In this document: piece after piece, positions 10,230-23,090 of the stretch
Layout: every line of letters starts with the position of its first letter
How positions within the stretch are numbered: the stretch's first letter is position 1
Assembly: GCA_009823505.1 (NCBI GenBank)
Contig: VZQC01001599.1
Location: forward strand, 1-64,000
DNA: 64,000 nucleotides
Direction of reading: 5' to 3'
From: Rhizomys pruinosus
Lineage: Eukaryota > Chordata > Mammalia > Rodentia > Spalacidae
Notes under the pieces: model-generated
The model's database searches: none
What the model saw: only the letters and a program-made list of their open reading frames with translations
Told to the model about the DNA's origin: nothing
Program-made: the position numbers and the translations under genes

Positions 10230-11579
10230 CCTTTACATGTACAAATTACAGTGCAGAAGTAGAAGTAACATGAAAAGCAAGGCAACTCATTCTCCCTTGA
10301 GTTCCTAATCCTACAGAAATGAACCCCAATGAAAATAACCTAGTTTATTAGCTGTATCTTTCTTTTTGCTCGATTCACTCTTCTTTCAGTGTGTGTGCAA
10401 TATGCAGGAGAGAACTACATGGTAAGAGTTTGAGACACTGTTGTCTTTTGTGGAAAATGTATTGAGAACTGCAATTCTATCCCTAATCTTTTAAGTGTTT
10501 GTTAATGTCTTCACCACAGACACTCTCCAAGTGTCTTACACACCTTGATAGTCCTCATCTTTGCTGCCCTCTGGTGTGGCTGTACAAATCTGGTTGCTTG
10601 CCTTGGGTAAGCTTTAGCCAACTAGCACTGGAGTCAAGAGTTCTTGGGAATCTGGCTGTGTAGCCAGGAGGCGTATGCAGTTGGGAAGAACATAGCCTAC
10701 CTGAAAACAGTGGGAAGCAAGGTACTGGAGACACAATTTACAGGGTAGAAAGGAGAAGGCTATTTCTGAGGTATTATGTTGTAAGATCCTGGAGGAGTCA
10801 GGCTATCTAGCAGCATTTAGAAGCAAGATCCTGGAAAAACAAGGAGGTCAATGTGGTGTGATAGAGCAAGATCCTGGCAGCTCAGAGGAGGGACATCACA
10901 GAGGAAATAGACTACCCATAGTGTTGAAAGTAGAAAATCCTAGGTAATGGGTTTGGGGAGGCATTCTCAGATGAGCTGGGAGAATATGGTGTATGGAGGA
11001 ATGGGGCCAACCTAGCAACACAGAAAAAGAAAGTCCCTGAGGGGCTAGGGAAGGTGTTTAAGACTCCTAATTCCTAACAGAAGAGAAGTCCTGAAGGAGA
11101 CAAATGGCCTATGGGATAAAAATGTGTAGCCCTACATGGCACCACAGGGAAGGCAAGTCCCACAATGACTAAGGGACATTGGGGAGTCCTACCGGTCCAC
11201 AGGTAGAAGGGAATTGTCACTGGAGTCACATAAGCTTATGGCATGGGAAGAACCTACCACTCTGGAAACATGGGTAAGTCCAAGATGATCTCGGTAGCGT
11301 TCTTCTAGGATGGGAAGAAGGGGAACAGGGTTGTTCATGAGAGAAGGGATGTATCAGGAGAGCTTGCTGGACAATATGGGTGGGAAGGAATTGAGCTAGC
11401 TTGCAGCACTAGGGTGGGAATACTGAGTTCAGTAGGCCTATCATATACAAAGGAGTAGGGCTAACTGGTAACAAGGGAAAGTGGAACTCCAGAAATGGTG
11501 AGTGGTCCAGTGGGGTGGGAAAGTGAGGGCTTAGCTGATGGCTTAAGGAATGGCAGTCACCATTTTTATCTTACTACTC
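10230..11579. other. Unannotated DNA with loose G-rich repetition
   Basis: No coding frame or transposon recognised. From about 10670 to 11560 short motifs like 'gcaagatcctgg' and 'aagtcc(c)tga' recur at irregular spacings (about 10781, 10823, 10866, 10934, 11028, 11084, 11151, 11273). This suggests a decayed minisatellite or an old repeat I cannot name. Confidence 0.5.
10561..10580 (-). promoter_or_regulatory. Candidate CTCF site
   Basis: 'gctgccctctggtg' matches the CTCF core on the minus strand (caccagagggcagc) with at most one weak-position mismatch. It lies in non-repeat DNA. Motif match only; no occupancy is known. Confidence 0.45.
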
Positions 11580-11870
11580 TGTGGTGATTTGAATGAGAAT
11601 TTTCCCTCAAAGGTTAACACATCTGAACACCTGGTTGGTAGAAGGTATCACTGTAGAGGTTCAGGATGACCTTGCTGAAGGACGCATATCACTGGGCATG
11701 GTCTTTGAGTGTTTATAACCTGTTCCTGCTTTCAGTTTCCCTCTTTGCTTCCAACACATGCTTGAAGATGTGACTTCTTGCTTTCTGCTCTAGCTCAGTC
11801 CTGCCATGCCTTGCCAAACACTATGGACTCTTCCTCTTAAACCATAAGACTAAATAAACTATTCCTTCTA
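11580..11870 (+). mobile_element. MaLR-type solo LTR, old
   Basis: Begins 'tgtggtgatttgaatgag', has the 'ctggttggtagaagg' region and ends with 'ctaaataaactattcc' polyadenylation signal. It shares layout with the better-preserved MaLR LTRs at 23096 and 34470 but is more diverged, indicating an older ORR1-like relative. Confidence 0.75.
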
Positions 11871-14152
11871 GGAATTTCTATCTCATTAGAAAGGGAAGAT
11901 GATTTAGTCAATGAAATGTAATTCAAAATAAACTACTTAAAATGATAAAATCGTACCATCTAGAAAATAGATTTTCATTTTCTTCATATAGTTCCTATTC
12001 TGATACTGTTTATTTTTGCTTTTGAGAATGGCATTATATCTTTATTATCTATTTTTTGTCAATTTAATTTTTTAGTTATTTTTTTCAGAATTTTATACAT
12101 GAGTACTGTATTCACCTTGAAATTTCTCCCATTCAAATGACATGTCAACTGGTTCTGTCATTATGTTGATGTTATTGGGCTACCTTATTGTGAATATTTC
12201 ATGGGTGTAGTTTTCCTATCATGACCAGAATGAGTTAACTGGCAGCAGATGTCTTATCTCTCTGGCTCTTAATTCTGTTCATCCGCCCTTCTGAACATTC
12301 CCTGAGTTTTAGGTGTAGAGATTGCATTATAGATGTATCACTTGGGGCTGGGTACTTCATAGTTATTTTCTGAATCTGACCAGTTGTGTAACTTTATAAT
12401 CATCTCCAAATGTTACAAAAAGAAGCTTCTTTCAGGGGTGTTAAGAGCTATACTTTTCTAAAAATATAAGGACAAGTATTTAGAATGTACTAAGAAATTA
12501 CATTGCTCTAGGAAAATGACAGTAGGAGGTTCTTCTCCAGGGTTTATGTCCTTCCTCTCCAGCCATGTGGACTTGGCTGTGTTTACAATACCATGCATGG
12601 ACCTTCTTCTGTTGAGTGAACTTCAAGTACAATTAGACAGGTGTTTATTATACTGAAGATAAAAGTGCCACTATCAATAATTTTCTGGAGTAGTCATTTT
12701 TATAGTTTGTTGGTTTTATAACGAGTCTTCAGTGAGGAGGGTTCTAGGTCAGTTCCAGTTTAATTGCTCCAAGTCCTAAATCCAAAATATTCAGTGTCTC
12801 CAACAATACAGCCTTACCTTTCAAGTCCCTTGGCAAACAACTAGAAAGATGGTTATCCTTGCCTGAAACTGTGATTTTTGTGATATAGCCTTTAGCTGCT
12901 CATATGTACTTACATATATATGTGTGCTTTACAGAAGGCTTATGAAATAATGCATTTCTTTTTTGTTTTTTCACACTACCTAAATATCTTTAACTCATTC
13001 CTCTCCCCCATTTTCTCAAAAGCTTTCAAATTCTTTTTGGTGCATTTAAGATAAAATATGCATAAATTAAGTTATATTCTTTATGTTTCAAGTTTTAAAA
13101 TTTGTTTTCATAGTCTTTCAGGGTATTTATTTATCCTATTTTGTAATTTGGATCCCGTGCAACACAGATCCTGAGTCTTCATAAATATAACCTCAATTAA
13201 TACTCAAATTAACCATATTTTATTTCCTTCTGTCCATTTTACAGATATAGATAAAATGATTTTTCCTGAAGGCACACATCTAACATAAAATTAGATCTAA
13301 AGAAAACATAAATTAAAATTAGATGGAAACCACAATCTATTAGAGGCTGAAACCTATATATCTGAAAGCTTGTGCCACCTCCTACATTCTAACTAAAATT
13401 ACAGTTGTACTGAGGAATCTCCTCTTGAAAATTAGCAAGTTAAAATCAACATGAAAGGAAGGCTCCAAAATGTCTTGAATGTTTTCAGTGTATGATTGTG
13501 AGGAATGCAGAGTAAGAGACTTCAGTCCGTCACTTTTATTTTCTATTTTTCCATTGAATCTTTTATGTGTTTCATACATAATTTTTCAATCAGACTTAAT
13601 CACCTTGCTACCTACTTCTCCCTTACCACCCTACCTCAGGCTCCTCACCACTTTTCAGGAGAGGAACCCAAAGTACTTTTACCTGTGGAAATAAAAACAG
13701 GGACTCCCTATAGCCCTGACTGGCCTAGAACACATTATATAAATGAGGCTGGCTTGGAACTCACAGTGATCTGGCTGGGATCAAGTTTTGAATATCTTTC
13801 TTTTCTGTTCATACTTATCTCCTCCTCTTCATTCCTTACCCATGAACCAAGGAGTCAGGTTCTGATATATAACAGTCCTCATGTACAGATGTAGAGATGG
13901 AACCATTTTCACAGTCTTTATTCCGTAATACAATATATTTAATTTCTTTACTAGTTAACTCTAATTAAAAGCCGAAAGCTTCTATTAGGCAAGACATAAG
14001 ATAATTTCAATGGATATTTGCATAGAAAGATTTTGAGTAAAGGGAGAATATATACTATTTCTTGAAAACAGAGCTAACATATTCAAAATAGGTAATTAAT
14101 AGCATAGTTTTTTTTTTTTAATCACCGAGAAATTGTCAATTCTTTGGAACAG
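11871..14152. other. Unannotated DNA
   Basis: AT-rich sequence without a supported gene. A minus-strand B1 fragment lies at 13694-13785. Open frames here are short and lack recognisable motifs. It may be unique intergenic DNA or very old repeats. Confidence 0.6.
13694..13785 (-). mobile_element. B1 SINE fragment
   Basis: 'gggactccctatagccctga', 'aggctggcttggaactcaca' and 'gatctggctggga' match the central part of a minus-strand B1; the head is missing. Confidence 0.75.
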
Positions 14153-14367
14153 TTTTTTTACATTTTTAATTTATTTTTTAATATATATTTTGTAAAATAT
14201 TATCAAATCTAGACCCGTGTTCCCCACCCTATGCCCCCACCCTACCAGATCTCATGTATTCTGTCAAATATGCTTTTCATCTCTTTCTCAGTCTTTCTCA
14301 AAATTCTCCATGTGGAAGTTTGAGCAGAAGTTAACTGTTTCACTCAGTTCTTTAATGCAGTCATTTC

Positions 14368-14405
14368 TGTTGTTGTTGTTGTTGTTGTTGTTGTTTTTGT
14401 TGTTT
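14368..14405. repeat. (GTT)n microsatellite in L1-C 3'UTR
   Basis: Roughly nine GTT units then T-rich sequence, within the L1 3'UTR. Confidence 0.95.
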
Positions 14406-14991
14406 CCAATATGCATCACTCCCAACTGCTTGGACAAAAGCTCAAGGAGCCATGCACAAGAAATACTTACAACTAGGTAATTGGCACTAGCATCCACAGA
14501 TGAGGTATACCATTCATTGTTTGTTTTTCTGGGACTGTGTTACTTCACTCAGCATGATGTCTTCTAGCTCCAGCCATTTTCCTGCAAATCTCATGATGTC
14601 ATCTTTCTTTACTGCTGCATAGAACTCCATTGTGTAGATGTACCACATTTTATCTATCCACTCATCAGTTGAGGGGCATTTGGGTTGGTTCCAGCTCCCT
14701 GCTATTGTGAAGAGAGCTGAAATAAACATGGCCATGCATGTATCTCTGTGGTGGGGAAAGTCTTGAGGGTACATGCCGAAGTGGGTACAGACTGCCAGTC
14801 AGTGCTTGATGGTTCCTCCGAGACTCTATTCCACGTTTCCACACTTGCTGTCACTATTGGACCTGTACAGGTTGTACATTCCCTCCCTAAGATACGTGAA
14901 TGAGGTGCTTCCCCGTTCTGTCCACACAACCACTCCACGACTTCTCGTAATAATTTGCTTTTTCTTGATCCTGCGCAGTCTCTTTTAATTT

Positions 14992-15232
14992 TTTTTTTTG
15001 TATGCCCTGTATCAACCCTGTTACTGTCTGCAGCGCAGGTTTGCTTACACGTGTCCTGCAATACTCGAAGAGGTCAGAAGAGGGTTCGGATTCCCTGGAA
15101 CTGGAGTTCTCCTAGAATTGGCATTACAGACGGCTCGTTGGCTGCACATGGTGAGGTGCTGCATGGGAGCAAACAGGTCCGTGCTTAAGCACGCGGGCAG
15201 CGCTTTAATGCGTAGGCCATCTCTCCAGCCCC
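14992..15232 (-). mobile_element. B2 SINE with many indels
   Basis: Minus-strand B2 recognisable from 'ttactgtctgcagcgcagg', 'aggtcagaagagggttcgga', 'aactggagttctcctagaat' and head 'gccatctctccagcccc'. The middle has insertions and deletions ('gtgaggtgctgcatgggagc') not seen in the other B2s. It shares this noise with the surrounding L1. Confidence 0.85.
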
Positions 15233-17244
15233 GAGGCTGGGCCAGTCTTATTGGAGTGACGTGATATCTTAGAGTGGTCTAAATTTTCATTTCCCTAATT
15301 AATAATGACGGTTGAACAGTTGTTTAAGTGTTTTCAGCCTCACTACTTCCCTGCTCTGTCGACAGTCTCCTGTTTCAGATCTTTGATCCACCTTTTGAGT
15401 TGATTACTTGATATTATTTTTATTTTTTTTTTTATTTTTTTTTTTAGTAGTTTTATACTCTGGAAGATCATGCGTTGTCAGATGTGTTCTGCACGGTAAT
15501 ATTTCGCCTCCACTCTGTGGCATTTCTGACTTCACTTCCTTGGAGTTGTTTCTTGATTGACAGTACAGAAGCTTTTCGAGTTTAATGAGGTCCTTTCAAT
15601 TGTTGATATTAATTACTTGTCACCCTGCAATCTGATGCATTAGGAAGCTGCTTGTTGTTCCTAATGCTATAGTTTGTGCTCTGCTGCGGCAATTTTTCTA
15701 TCGCCATCAGAGTTTGGGGTTTCACGCTGAGGCCTTTAATCCATCTAGAGTTGCACTTTGTGCTACGCAGGGCGCGAAAGTAAGGGTTCTGAATTTCATT
15801 TTACAAGTGGTTGATCGCAGTTCTTGGCCAACACAACAACGTTGCTGAAGATGCTGCTTTTTCTCCATTGTGCCCACCTTTCTTGGCCCCCTTGCACAAG
15901 TATGAGGAAAGGCGCGCTGAAATTGTATGTCCTTCAGGTTTGGATGTGGTTCTTCCATTGGCGTAAAGGTCTGTTTTGGCACGGACCAAGCTGTTTTATA
16001 GACTGATAGCTAGGTAGTGTGTTGAAGTGTGGTGATACTAGAGATCCTCTGTTGTTTGCTCTTTTCACTCAGGATAGATTTAGCTATTCGGAAGCTTTTT
16101 TTTCATATGAATTTTAGGACTGTTTTTTCAAGCTGTGAGAGCAAGTCTTGGAGGATTCTTCATTAGGCAGTTGTCTGTTGTTTGCAAGTCGCTCTAGCAT
16201 TTTAACTTTGATGTGGCGTGGAGAGTTTCGTTTTTTGATCTTGTCTGTTGGGGTTCTATGTGCTTGTAGTTATTTGTATTGGTTTGTCTTATTTTTAATT
16301 TGGGGGAAATTCTCATCTATTATACTCTTGAAGATCTAATCAATACCTTCTCTTGGATTCCTTTCCTTGCTTCTTCCTATCATGAGGACTGTGAATGTTT
16401 TTCATAGTGCCAGTTTTCGGTCTGTCTTCCATTTGTGTATTTGTATCATTAATCTTTACTTGAGTTTTTAGTTGTACTTTGCTGTTTCTTCCAGGGTATA
16501 ACCTATTGCTTTTTTTTCTGCTTCCTCCAGTCTCTGCATTCTGAGGCTTTGTACTTCCTTTCCTCTTTGACATTGGATGATAGAGTGTTGATCTTCGCAT
16601 TTTATTTCCTCTGCTGATTCTCTTTCAGTATTCTACTTCCTCTTGGGATCTCAGTCCCTTCTACACTCTTTCGCTTCGCTGTTGGCTTGATTCTTATGTC
16701 TTTTACCATACATGGGTATCGTTACTTTAATGTTTCCACTTCTTCCTTGAATTCGTCATTCTTTTTCTTAGTTCTTTAATTTACTCTTTATAATCTCGTA
16801 GTACATTTTTTTACTTATAATAGAAGAGTTGTATTTGAGTTTCGGATTTAGACCGTTCGGAACTCAGACGGAGTCATCTGCTGGCTAGGAAGCATTGCGA
16901 TGCTGGGGGTGGAGCAGCAAGCTGAGGGTGACATATTCAGCAATGAGGCAGGAAAGCAGGAGAGGAGAGAGAGACTCGAGACCACCTGCTTCGTAAATTC
17001 ACTAGCTGGCCACCCCGCGCCCAGCCACGCGCAGTAATGTACTTCTCCAGCATCATTCAAACCATACATTTCACTCCTGGCCCCATAGGCTGCTGACCAC
17101 GTTAAAATGCAATGCACTTTAGTCAGACTTAAAGTATCCTAGTATTCACCAGGTTCTCAATGAATATTCAAAGTCGATCATCAAATCTTACCTTCTGAGA
17201 CACAGGCGATCTCTATACTTATAAGCTCCTGTAAATAAGGCAAA

Positions 17245-18340
17245 TTACATACTCCCAACATACAGTGGAACTGAATACACATTCCCATTCCAAAAGGGAG
17301 GAATAGAGGCATAGCGAGGAAATACTGGACCAAAACAAGACCAAAAACCAGCAGGGCAAACATCGAGTCTAGTAACTCCATGTGCAACTTCTGGGACTTG
17401 ACTTCCAAAGGGCTTAGATGGCTCAGTTCTTCCAGCTTTGCTTGCAACATACATCTCTTTCTTAGGCTGGTACTACTCCCTGTATGCAGCTCTCCTTGGC
17501 AAATATCTCACAGGTCTGGCATCTCGAAAGTCTTCTTGGGGTCTCTGCTGCCAACCAGGCTTCACATTCACAGCTTCACGAAATGGACTATCAGGGCCTT
17601 CTTTACTCAGGTACACCCCTGCTGCACTCTTCCTGGCCTCTGTGGCTCTCTGGAACCATGGGGAAAGAACTGATGACCCCTTCACTCTTGCAAACTTCAT
17701 GCCTCTAAAGCCAGCACCACGTGTTTTTTGATTGCTGAATTTGGCTGCGAGTTCAGGATGGACTCTCTCCTACTTTAACCACATTTGCAAATTTTCTCTG
17801 CCCTGGACTTGTTGGAGTAGAAAACGCTTTCAGTATTTTCCTTTCAAAAATTGGAGGCTTAGCTGGGTGTGGTCTTGTCCTGAAGCTACTGATTCCATTG
17901 TTTACTTGTAAATCTCGAGGCTTCCCCTTAATCACTTTAATCTCACCTTTCTCATTGTTTACTTGTAAATAGCTAGGTCTCTCCTTAATCACTTTAGTCT
18001 CCTTATCAAAAGGAACCTCTCCTTCACATGCCTTGGCACCACCTTTAATCTTTCTAGTGCAGTTTTCAGATCCAAACTGTACATTCTGCATTTCTTTCTG
18101 CCCCATCTGCTCTTCTTCACGGTAGATCTGCACAATATTCACCATCAATAGCCACACCACCATTTCTACATTAGGCTGTCTTGAAATATGCTCATTCAAA
18201 GACATTAGTCCATTTCTTTTCAATTTAGCATCAGGCAAGCATTTGGGCTGTGGGTAAACTGCTGCCAGACTCTTTATCAAAATATCCCAGTTGCTGCCTA
18301 AGTCTTTATTTTCCTCAGGAACTACATTTTTTTGCAGCAA
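17245..18340 (-). pseudogene. MaLR internal reading frame (gag-like), copy 1
   Basis: The minus strand is open from 18340 to 17753 (195 codons, starting MLQKNVVPEENKDLGS). After a frameshift it is open from 17700 to 17473, then passes one TAG and is open again from 17454 to 17245 (MYVASKAG...NGNVYSVPLYVGSM). The plus-strand MaLR at 23.1-25.2 kb has the same frame, the same TAG and the same terminal stop. The last 69 residues are 62/69 identical. It is a charged, low-hydrophobicity protein with a Phe/Pro/Tyr-rich C-terminus. MaLR internal sequences are described as gag-derived; I see no zinc knuckle or protease motif. A 57-bp in-frame duplication (17896-18009) adds 19 residues in this copy. 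Confidence 0.7.
17896..18009 (-). repeat. 57-bp in-frame tandem duplication in MaLR frame
   Basis: Two 57-bp units, starting at 17896 and 17953 with 'cattgtttacttgtaaat', encode repeated KVIK...LQVNN segments. The other MaLR copy has only one unit, so the duplication is specific to this copy or its lineage. Confidence 0.88.
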
Positions 18341-18945
18341 TGATTTCTTCCAGGCTTCTACTAGAATGGCCCCTTAAGCTCTGCTTACAGTAGTCAACAG
18401 CTTTTCTAGCCCAAATTCCAAAATCTTCCACATTTCTCCAAACATCCACATGGTCAGGTTCCTCACAGCCAACATTATAATGGTACCAGATAATTGTATT
18501 AGTCACTTTTCTGTTGCTTTGATAAAAGCACCATGACCAAGGGAACTTATAAAAGGAAGAGTTTATTTGAGCTTATGATTGATGGTTCCAGGGAATCAGA
18601 GTCCATTTTGGTGGGAGGCATGGTGGCCAGGGCTGGAGCAGCAAGCCAAGGGTCACATTTTGCAATGAGCACAGGAAGCAGAGAGAGGGAGAGGCTGGAG
18701 ACTGCAAGGCTTATTAAACTGTCTTGCATTTCTTTAAGTATGTTCACAATTGTGTTTCTGATATCTGTGTCCTGGGCCATGCTCAGGGGGATCCCACTGT
18801 AGGAATCTTCCACAGGTTTGGTAGAGCTTGGTGTGGGATTATCCATCACCTTTCCCATATTGTCTCTTCTTCGTGCTCCTGGCATATGGGCTTCTCCTTG
18901 CCTGCACTTCAAGTGGTCTTGGGAGATCTCCCGGAACTGTTAAAT

Positions 18946-21084
18946 TTTAAGTAATTAGAAATTGAGTCATTACAAACACTTTGCAAAAAAAATAAGGTTT
19001 AAATGTTCATCTGCATTACTGGCCTTAGGAAAAGATGAAGGGAGGGAACAGAATTTAGATCCCACCTGAGGCTTCAATTTTTCTGAAGGTGGTATTTTTC
19101 CATTTCTGATTACCTTTTCCCTCATGATACATAATCACCCCCTGAACACATAAGCATATTTTTGTAATCTGCTGTCTATATTCATTGTGCCTTATATCCT
19201 GCTTGTACTAACTCCATTGAAATCCCCTCTTTTATGCCTAGGGTCCTATGGTATAGAAGAGGATCAGGGCTTAAACATTTGGAAACCATTGGATTTCACT
19301 CTTGTCTCCCCTAATAAGATCTACCTTGGGTTAGTAGCTTACCTTTGAACCTGCATCTATTAAAATAAGTGAGTAAATGGCAAGTAGAGAAAAGGAACCC
19401 ATGGCCTGTCACCACTGATGTCCTAAGATATTAAAACAAGTCAATGAACTGGTGAGAATACGGGAAAGGCAATTTTGACTGAGAATAATGGACCACACTG
19501 AGGGAGGGCTTATCAGACTAGGAGTTGAGAAGTATGAGCACAAATCTATAATCAACAATGCTGCGAGTAAGCTGAGAGCACTTCTCACATACAAATACTT
19601 GAAAATTTAATTCCTACTAGTACGTTAATTTGGTATTATGAATATACTTTATGATCATAGCAGAGTGAGGGATACACACAAAATGGCTCCCTGAATATAT
19701 ATGCCATTTTCCATCTTTGTGGTAGATAAACATGGTCACATGTTTAAATTCTGATGAATAAAATAGAATTTTTATATAGAAACCTACTATGAGTTTGCAG
19801 GGACCTACCCTAAGAAATGGTAGATACATAATTTTCTCCTCATTTCCCTCCTCCTCCCCTTCCTCCTCCTCTTCCCCTTCCTCCTCCTCCTCCTCTTCCC
19901 CTTCCTCCTCCTCTCCTTCCTTCTCCTCCTCCTCCTCCTTGTCTTTCTTTTCAACCTTCTTCTGTTCTCTAGAAACATTGTGTCACTATCCTGGATGAAA
20001 AGAATGAATGTATACCCTAGCATCATTAGAACACTGAAGCAGGAATATTGAGTACATAGAACATAGTCTCCTCCATATAATCCTAGAAAACAGAGATTCA
20101 TGTTTGGTAGCCTTATAGGTAGAGGTCAGGGTCTGGTGGGCATCTGTTGTATCCTGGAAGCAGAAATTTGCAGGAATGCATAGAAACAAAGACAGTTCAT
20201 TAAAGAAGAAATCGCTTATTCCCAAGCAAAGAACTAGGGCAGAGCTAAGAGAAAGATCAGAATCTCAATAACCTCACATCCCGAGGAGGACATTGGCCTT
20301 TCATGTGCCATTGGCATATCACACCCTTTTTAAGCATATTCCATTTTGTTAAGTGTAACCCTTGGTAGAAGGGGGATGAGTCATTTCACTTCTTCCTCTA
20401 AGTCTGGTTTCACTCACATGATGGTTTCAATGCCTTTCTAAAAATCTGGGCAATGGATGAATGTTTTCTGGTCTATGAAGACTTTCAGTGGAAGCTGACA
20501 CTTGTGAAGATCGTATCCTCTCTGTCCCACGCATTCGTGGTCTCCCTCTGCTCTCCCTAGGTAACACAATCACTTGCCAAGGCTGCTGCATAATCAACCA
20601 CAACATGGAATGACTAAGTTATTTTACAGCATAATGCTAAGCTCGTCTTTCTCCATTCTTCCCAAGATGCCAGTGGCATTTGAAGGAAAAAATACATTGA
20701 AATTTACATAGGTTCCAGGCTGCCCTAGAATAACCTTTCTCCTTTCAGTCATATATGCAAAGTACCCCAAATAATGCCCAATACATAGTAGTTGAAAAAG
20801 ATAAAGTTTATTGTATCTCCTTTTAGGGAGGGAAAAGGTATTGTACAAGATCTTTTCCATTATCCCTAGAATGAGTCATTACCTCTTCCCTGCTTCCACA
20901 ACAGTTATCCTTGTACTTGTTTTATTTGACACATATTACATTATATACGAGTCACTTGCATGACTACTTATCCCCTTTTCCTTGATCAAAAGATTAGTAG
21001 GGAACTTGGAAGAAGGTCGGGGTGGATGAATATTATCAAAATATATAAATGTATCACATTTTCAAAGAATAAATAAATATTATT
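18946..21084. other. Unannotated DNA
   Basis: No transposon or gene recognised apart from the polypyrimidine run at 19836-19939. Open frames are short and without family signatures. Confidence 0.6.
19836..19939. repeat. Polypyrimidine (TCC)n-rich tract
   Basis: About 100 bp of TCC/CCT repeats with 'ttcccct' variants, continuous pyrimidine on the plus strand. It is a candidate for triplex (H-DNA) structure. Confidence 0.95.
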
Positions 21085-23090
21085 TTAATATAATATATTT
21101 ATTGACATTTTGTGTATTTCAGATATCATTTTTCAGTTCAATATAAACATATTTCCCTTTCCCTTCTCCCCACCCCACCCTAGATCATGCATTCTTCCAT
21201 AAATGTCCTACGACTTTCTCTCAGTGTTTTTTTATGTTTAGGAATTCACATTTTCCTCCTTTAATTTTATATTACTCTAAAATATGAATACATACCTTCT
21301 ACCCATATACAGTAATTACAGAGTCTGAAAATAGGTAGTGGGTCAATTCTAGAGCCCATTAAGAGATTTACATTATAAAAACATTGCTGCTTTTAGATAA
21401 AAAGAAATATAACAATAATGTTGTTCAGCTTGCCTTTCAACTGGGGATTGGGTGTTAGCATCCACAAATGAGGGAAACCATTCACCACTTGTTATTCTGG
21501 GACTGTGTTACTTAGCATAATAGCTTTGAATTCCATCAATTTAGCTGAAAAGTTCATTATTTCATCTTTCTTTACCGCTGAATAGTACTCCATTGTGTAT
21601 ATGTACCACATTTTGTCATCCACTCATCTGCTCAGGAGCATTTGGGTTGGTTCCAGATCTTCGCTATTATGAAGAGAGCTGCATTAAACATGGATGTGCA
21701 TGTATCTTTGGAGTAGGATGAGTCTTAGGTGTATATATACCCAGAAGTAGTATGACTGGTTCAGGTGGTAGGCTCATCTTGAGTCTTTTAAGGGTTCTCC
21801 ACACTGCTTTCCATAGTGGTTGTATGAGTTTACATTACCGCCAGCAATGGATGAGTGTTCCCCTTTCCCCACAACCTCTCCAGCATTTGGTGTCTTTTGT
21901 GTTCTTGACCTCAGCCACTCATATCAGAGTGAGATGATATCTCAGAATGCTTTTAAATGACATTTCCTTAATTATTAATGATGTGGAACACTTTTTTGAG
22001 ATGTTTCTCAGCCATGTTTAATTCCTGACTGTTGAAGTCTCTCTTCAGCTCTTTACTCCATCTTTTGAGTAGGTCATTTTTTCTTACTTCATTGTTTTTT
22101 GAGTAGTCTATATATTCTGGATGTTAATGGTCTGTCAGATGTATCACTGGTGAAGATTTCCTCCCACTCTGTGGGTTTTTTCTTCACTTCCTTGTTTCTT
22201 TCGCTGTACAGAAGCTTTTGAGTTTGATGAGTTCCCATTTGTCGACTGTTGACCTTTTCCTACACCTATGTCTTGAAGGTTGTTGCCAGCTTTTTCTTCT
22301 ATCTCCTTCAGGGTTTCGGGTTTCACGTTGAGATCTTTGATCCACTTGGAGTTGATTTTTGTACAGGGTGAGAGGTACGGGTTTAATTTTGTTCATCTAC
22401 AAATGGTGATTCGGTTTTTCCAGCAACATTTGCTGAAGATGCTATCCTTCCTCCATTGAGGTTCCCACCCCCTTTGTCAAATATGAGGTGGCTGAAATTG
22501 TATGAGTTCAAGTACGGATCTTAACTTTTGTTCCATTGGTCAATGGGTCTGTTTTTGTGCCAGTACCAGGCTGTTTTTATAACTATGGTCCTGTTATATA
22601 GCTTGAACTCTGGTAGAGCAATCCCCCTGTATTGCATTTTTCACTCAGGATTGCATTAGCTATTAGGGGTCTTTGGTTTTTCCATGTTAATTTAAGGATT
22701 TTTTTTCCAAGTCTGTGAAGTAACTCATCAGGATTTTGATTGGGATTGCATTGAATCTGAATATCAGTTTGGGTAAAATGGACATTTTTACTATATTAAT
22801 TTTTCCAATCCATGAGCATGGGATGTCTTTCCATCTTTTGATGTCATTTTTCAATCTCCTTCTTCAGGGGTTTAAAATTTTTGTTGTAGAAATCTTTGGT
22901 ATCTTTGGTTAGGTTGGTTCCCAGGTATTTTTTTTTGAGGCTATTATGAATGGGAAGGTCTTCTTATATTCCTTCTCCACTTGTTTATTTTTCATGTGAA
23001 GAAAGGCTACTGATTTTTCTGTTAATTTTGTATCCTACCACTTTACTGAAACTCTTAATTGTTTCTAGAAGTTTTCTGGTGGAGTTTTTA

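Larger units (their letters stand above)
16790..18720 (-). mobile_element. MaLR provirus (minus strand), 5' LTR truncated
   Basis: Minus-strand non-autonomous ERVL-MaLR. The 3' LTR is at about 16790-17067 (degraded), the internal region at 17068-18494, and the 5' LTR at 18495-18720, which lacks about 130 bp of U3. The LTR-internal edge 'ttgtattagtcac' is shared in mirror image with the plus-strand copy at 23096-25180. It lies within L1-C. No target duplication can be shown because one LTR is truncated and the other is noisy. Confidence 0.87.
14153..18945 (-). mobile_element. LINE-1 (L1-C), minus strand, split by MaLR provirus
   Basis: A 3'UTR starts at the T run at 14153. The ORF2 C-terminus follows at 14774-14514 (ALFTIAGSWNQPKCPSTDEW, then MWYIYTMEFYAAVKK). 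ORF2 continues, much altered, to about 16185, where the sequence jumps to ORF1/upstream sequence, so an internal deletion is present. After the MaLR insertion (about 16790-18720) the ORF1 N-terminus resumes at about 18880-18722, with MPGARRRDNMGKVMD on the minus strand near 18888. A B2 is inserted at 14992-15232. The part from 14.77 kb onward is unusually degraded. Confidence 0.85.

Noticed and set aside
14288..14497. Frame with a run of asparagines
   Set aside because: Antisense reading of the (GTT)n microsatellite in an L1 3'UTR.
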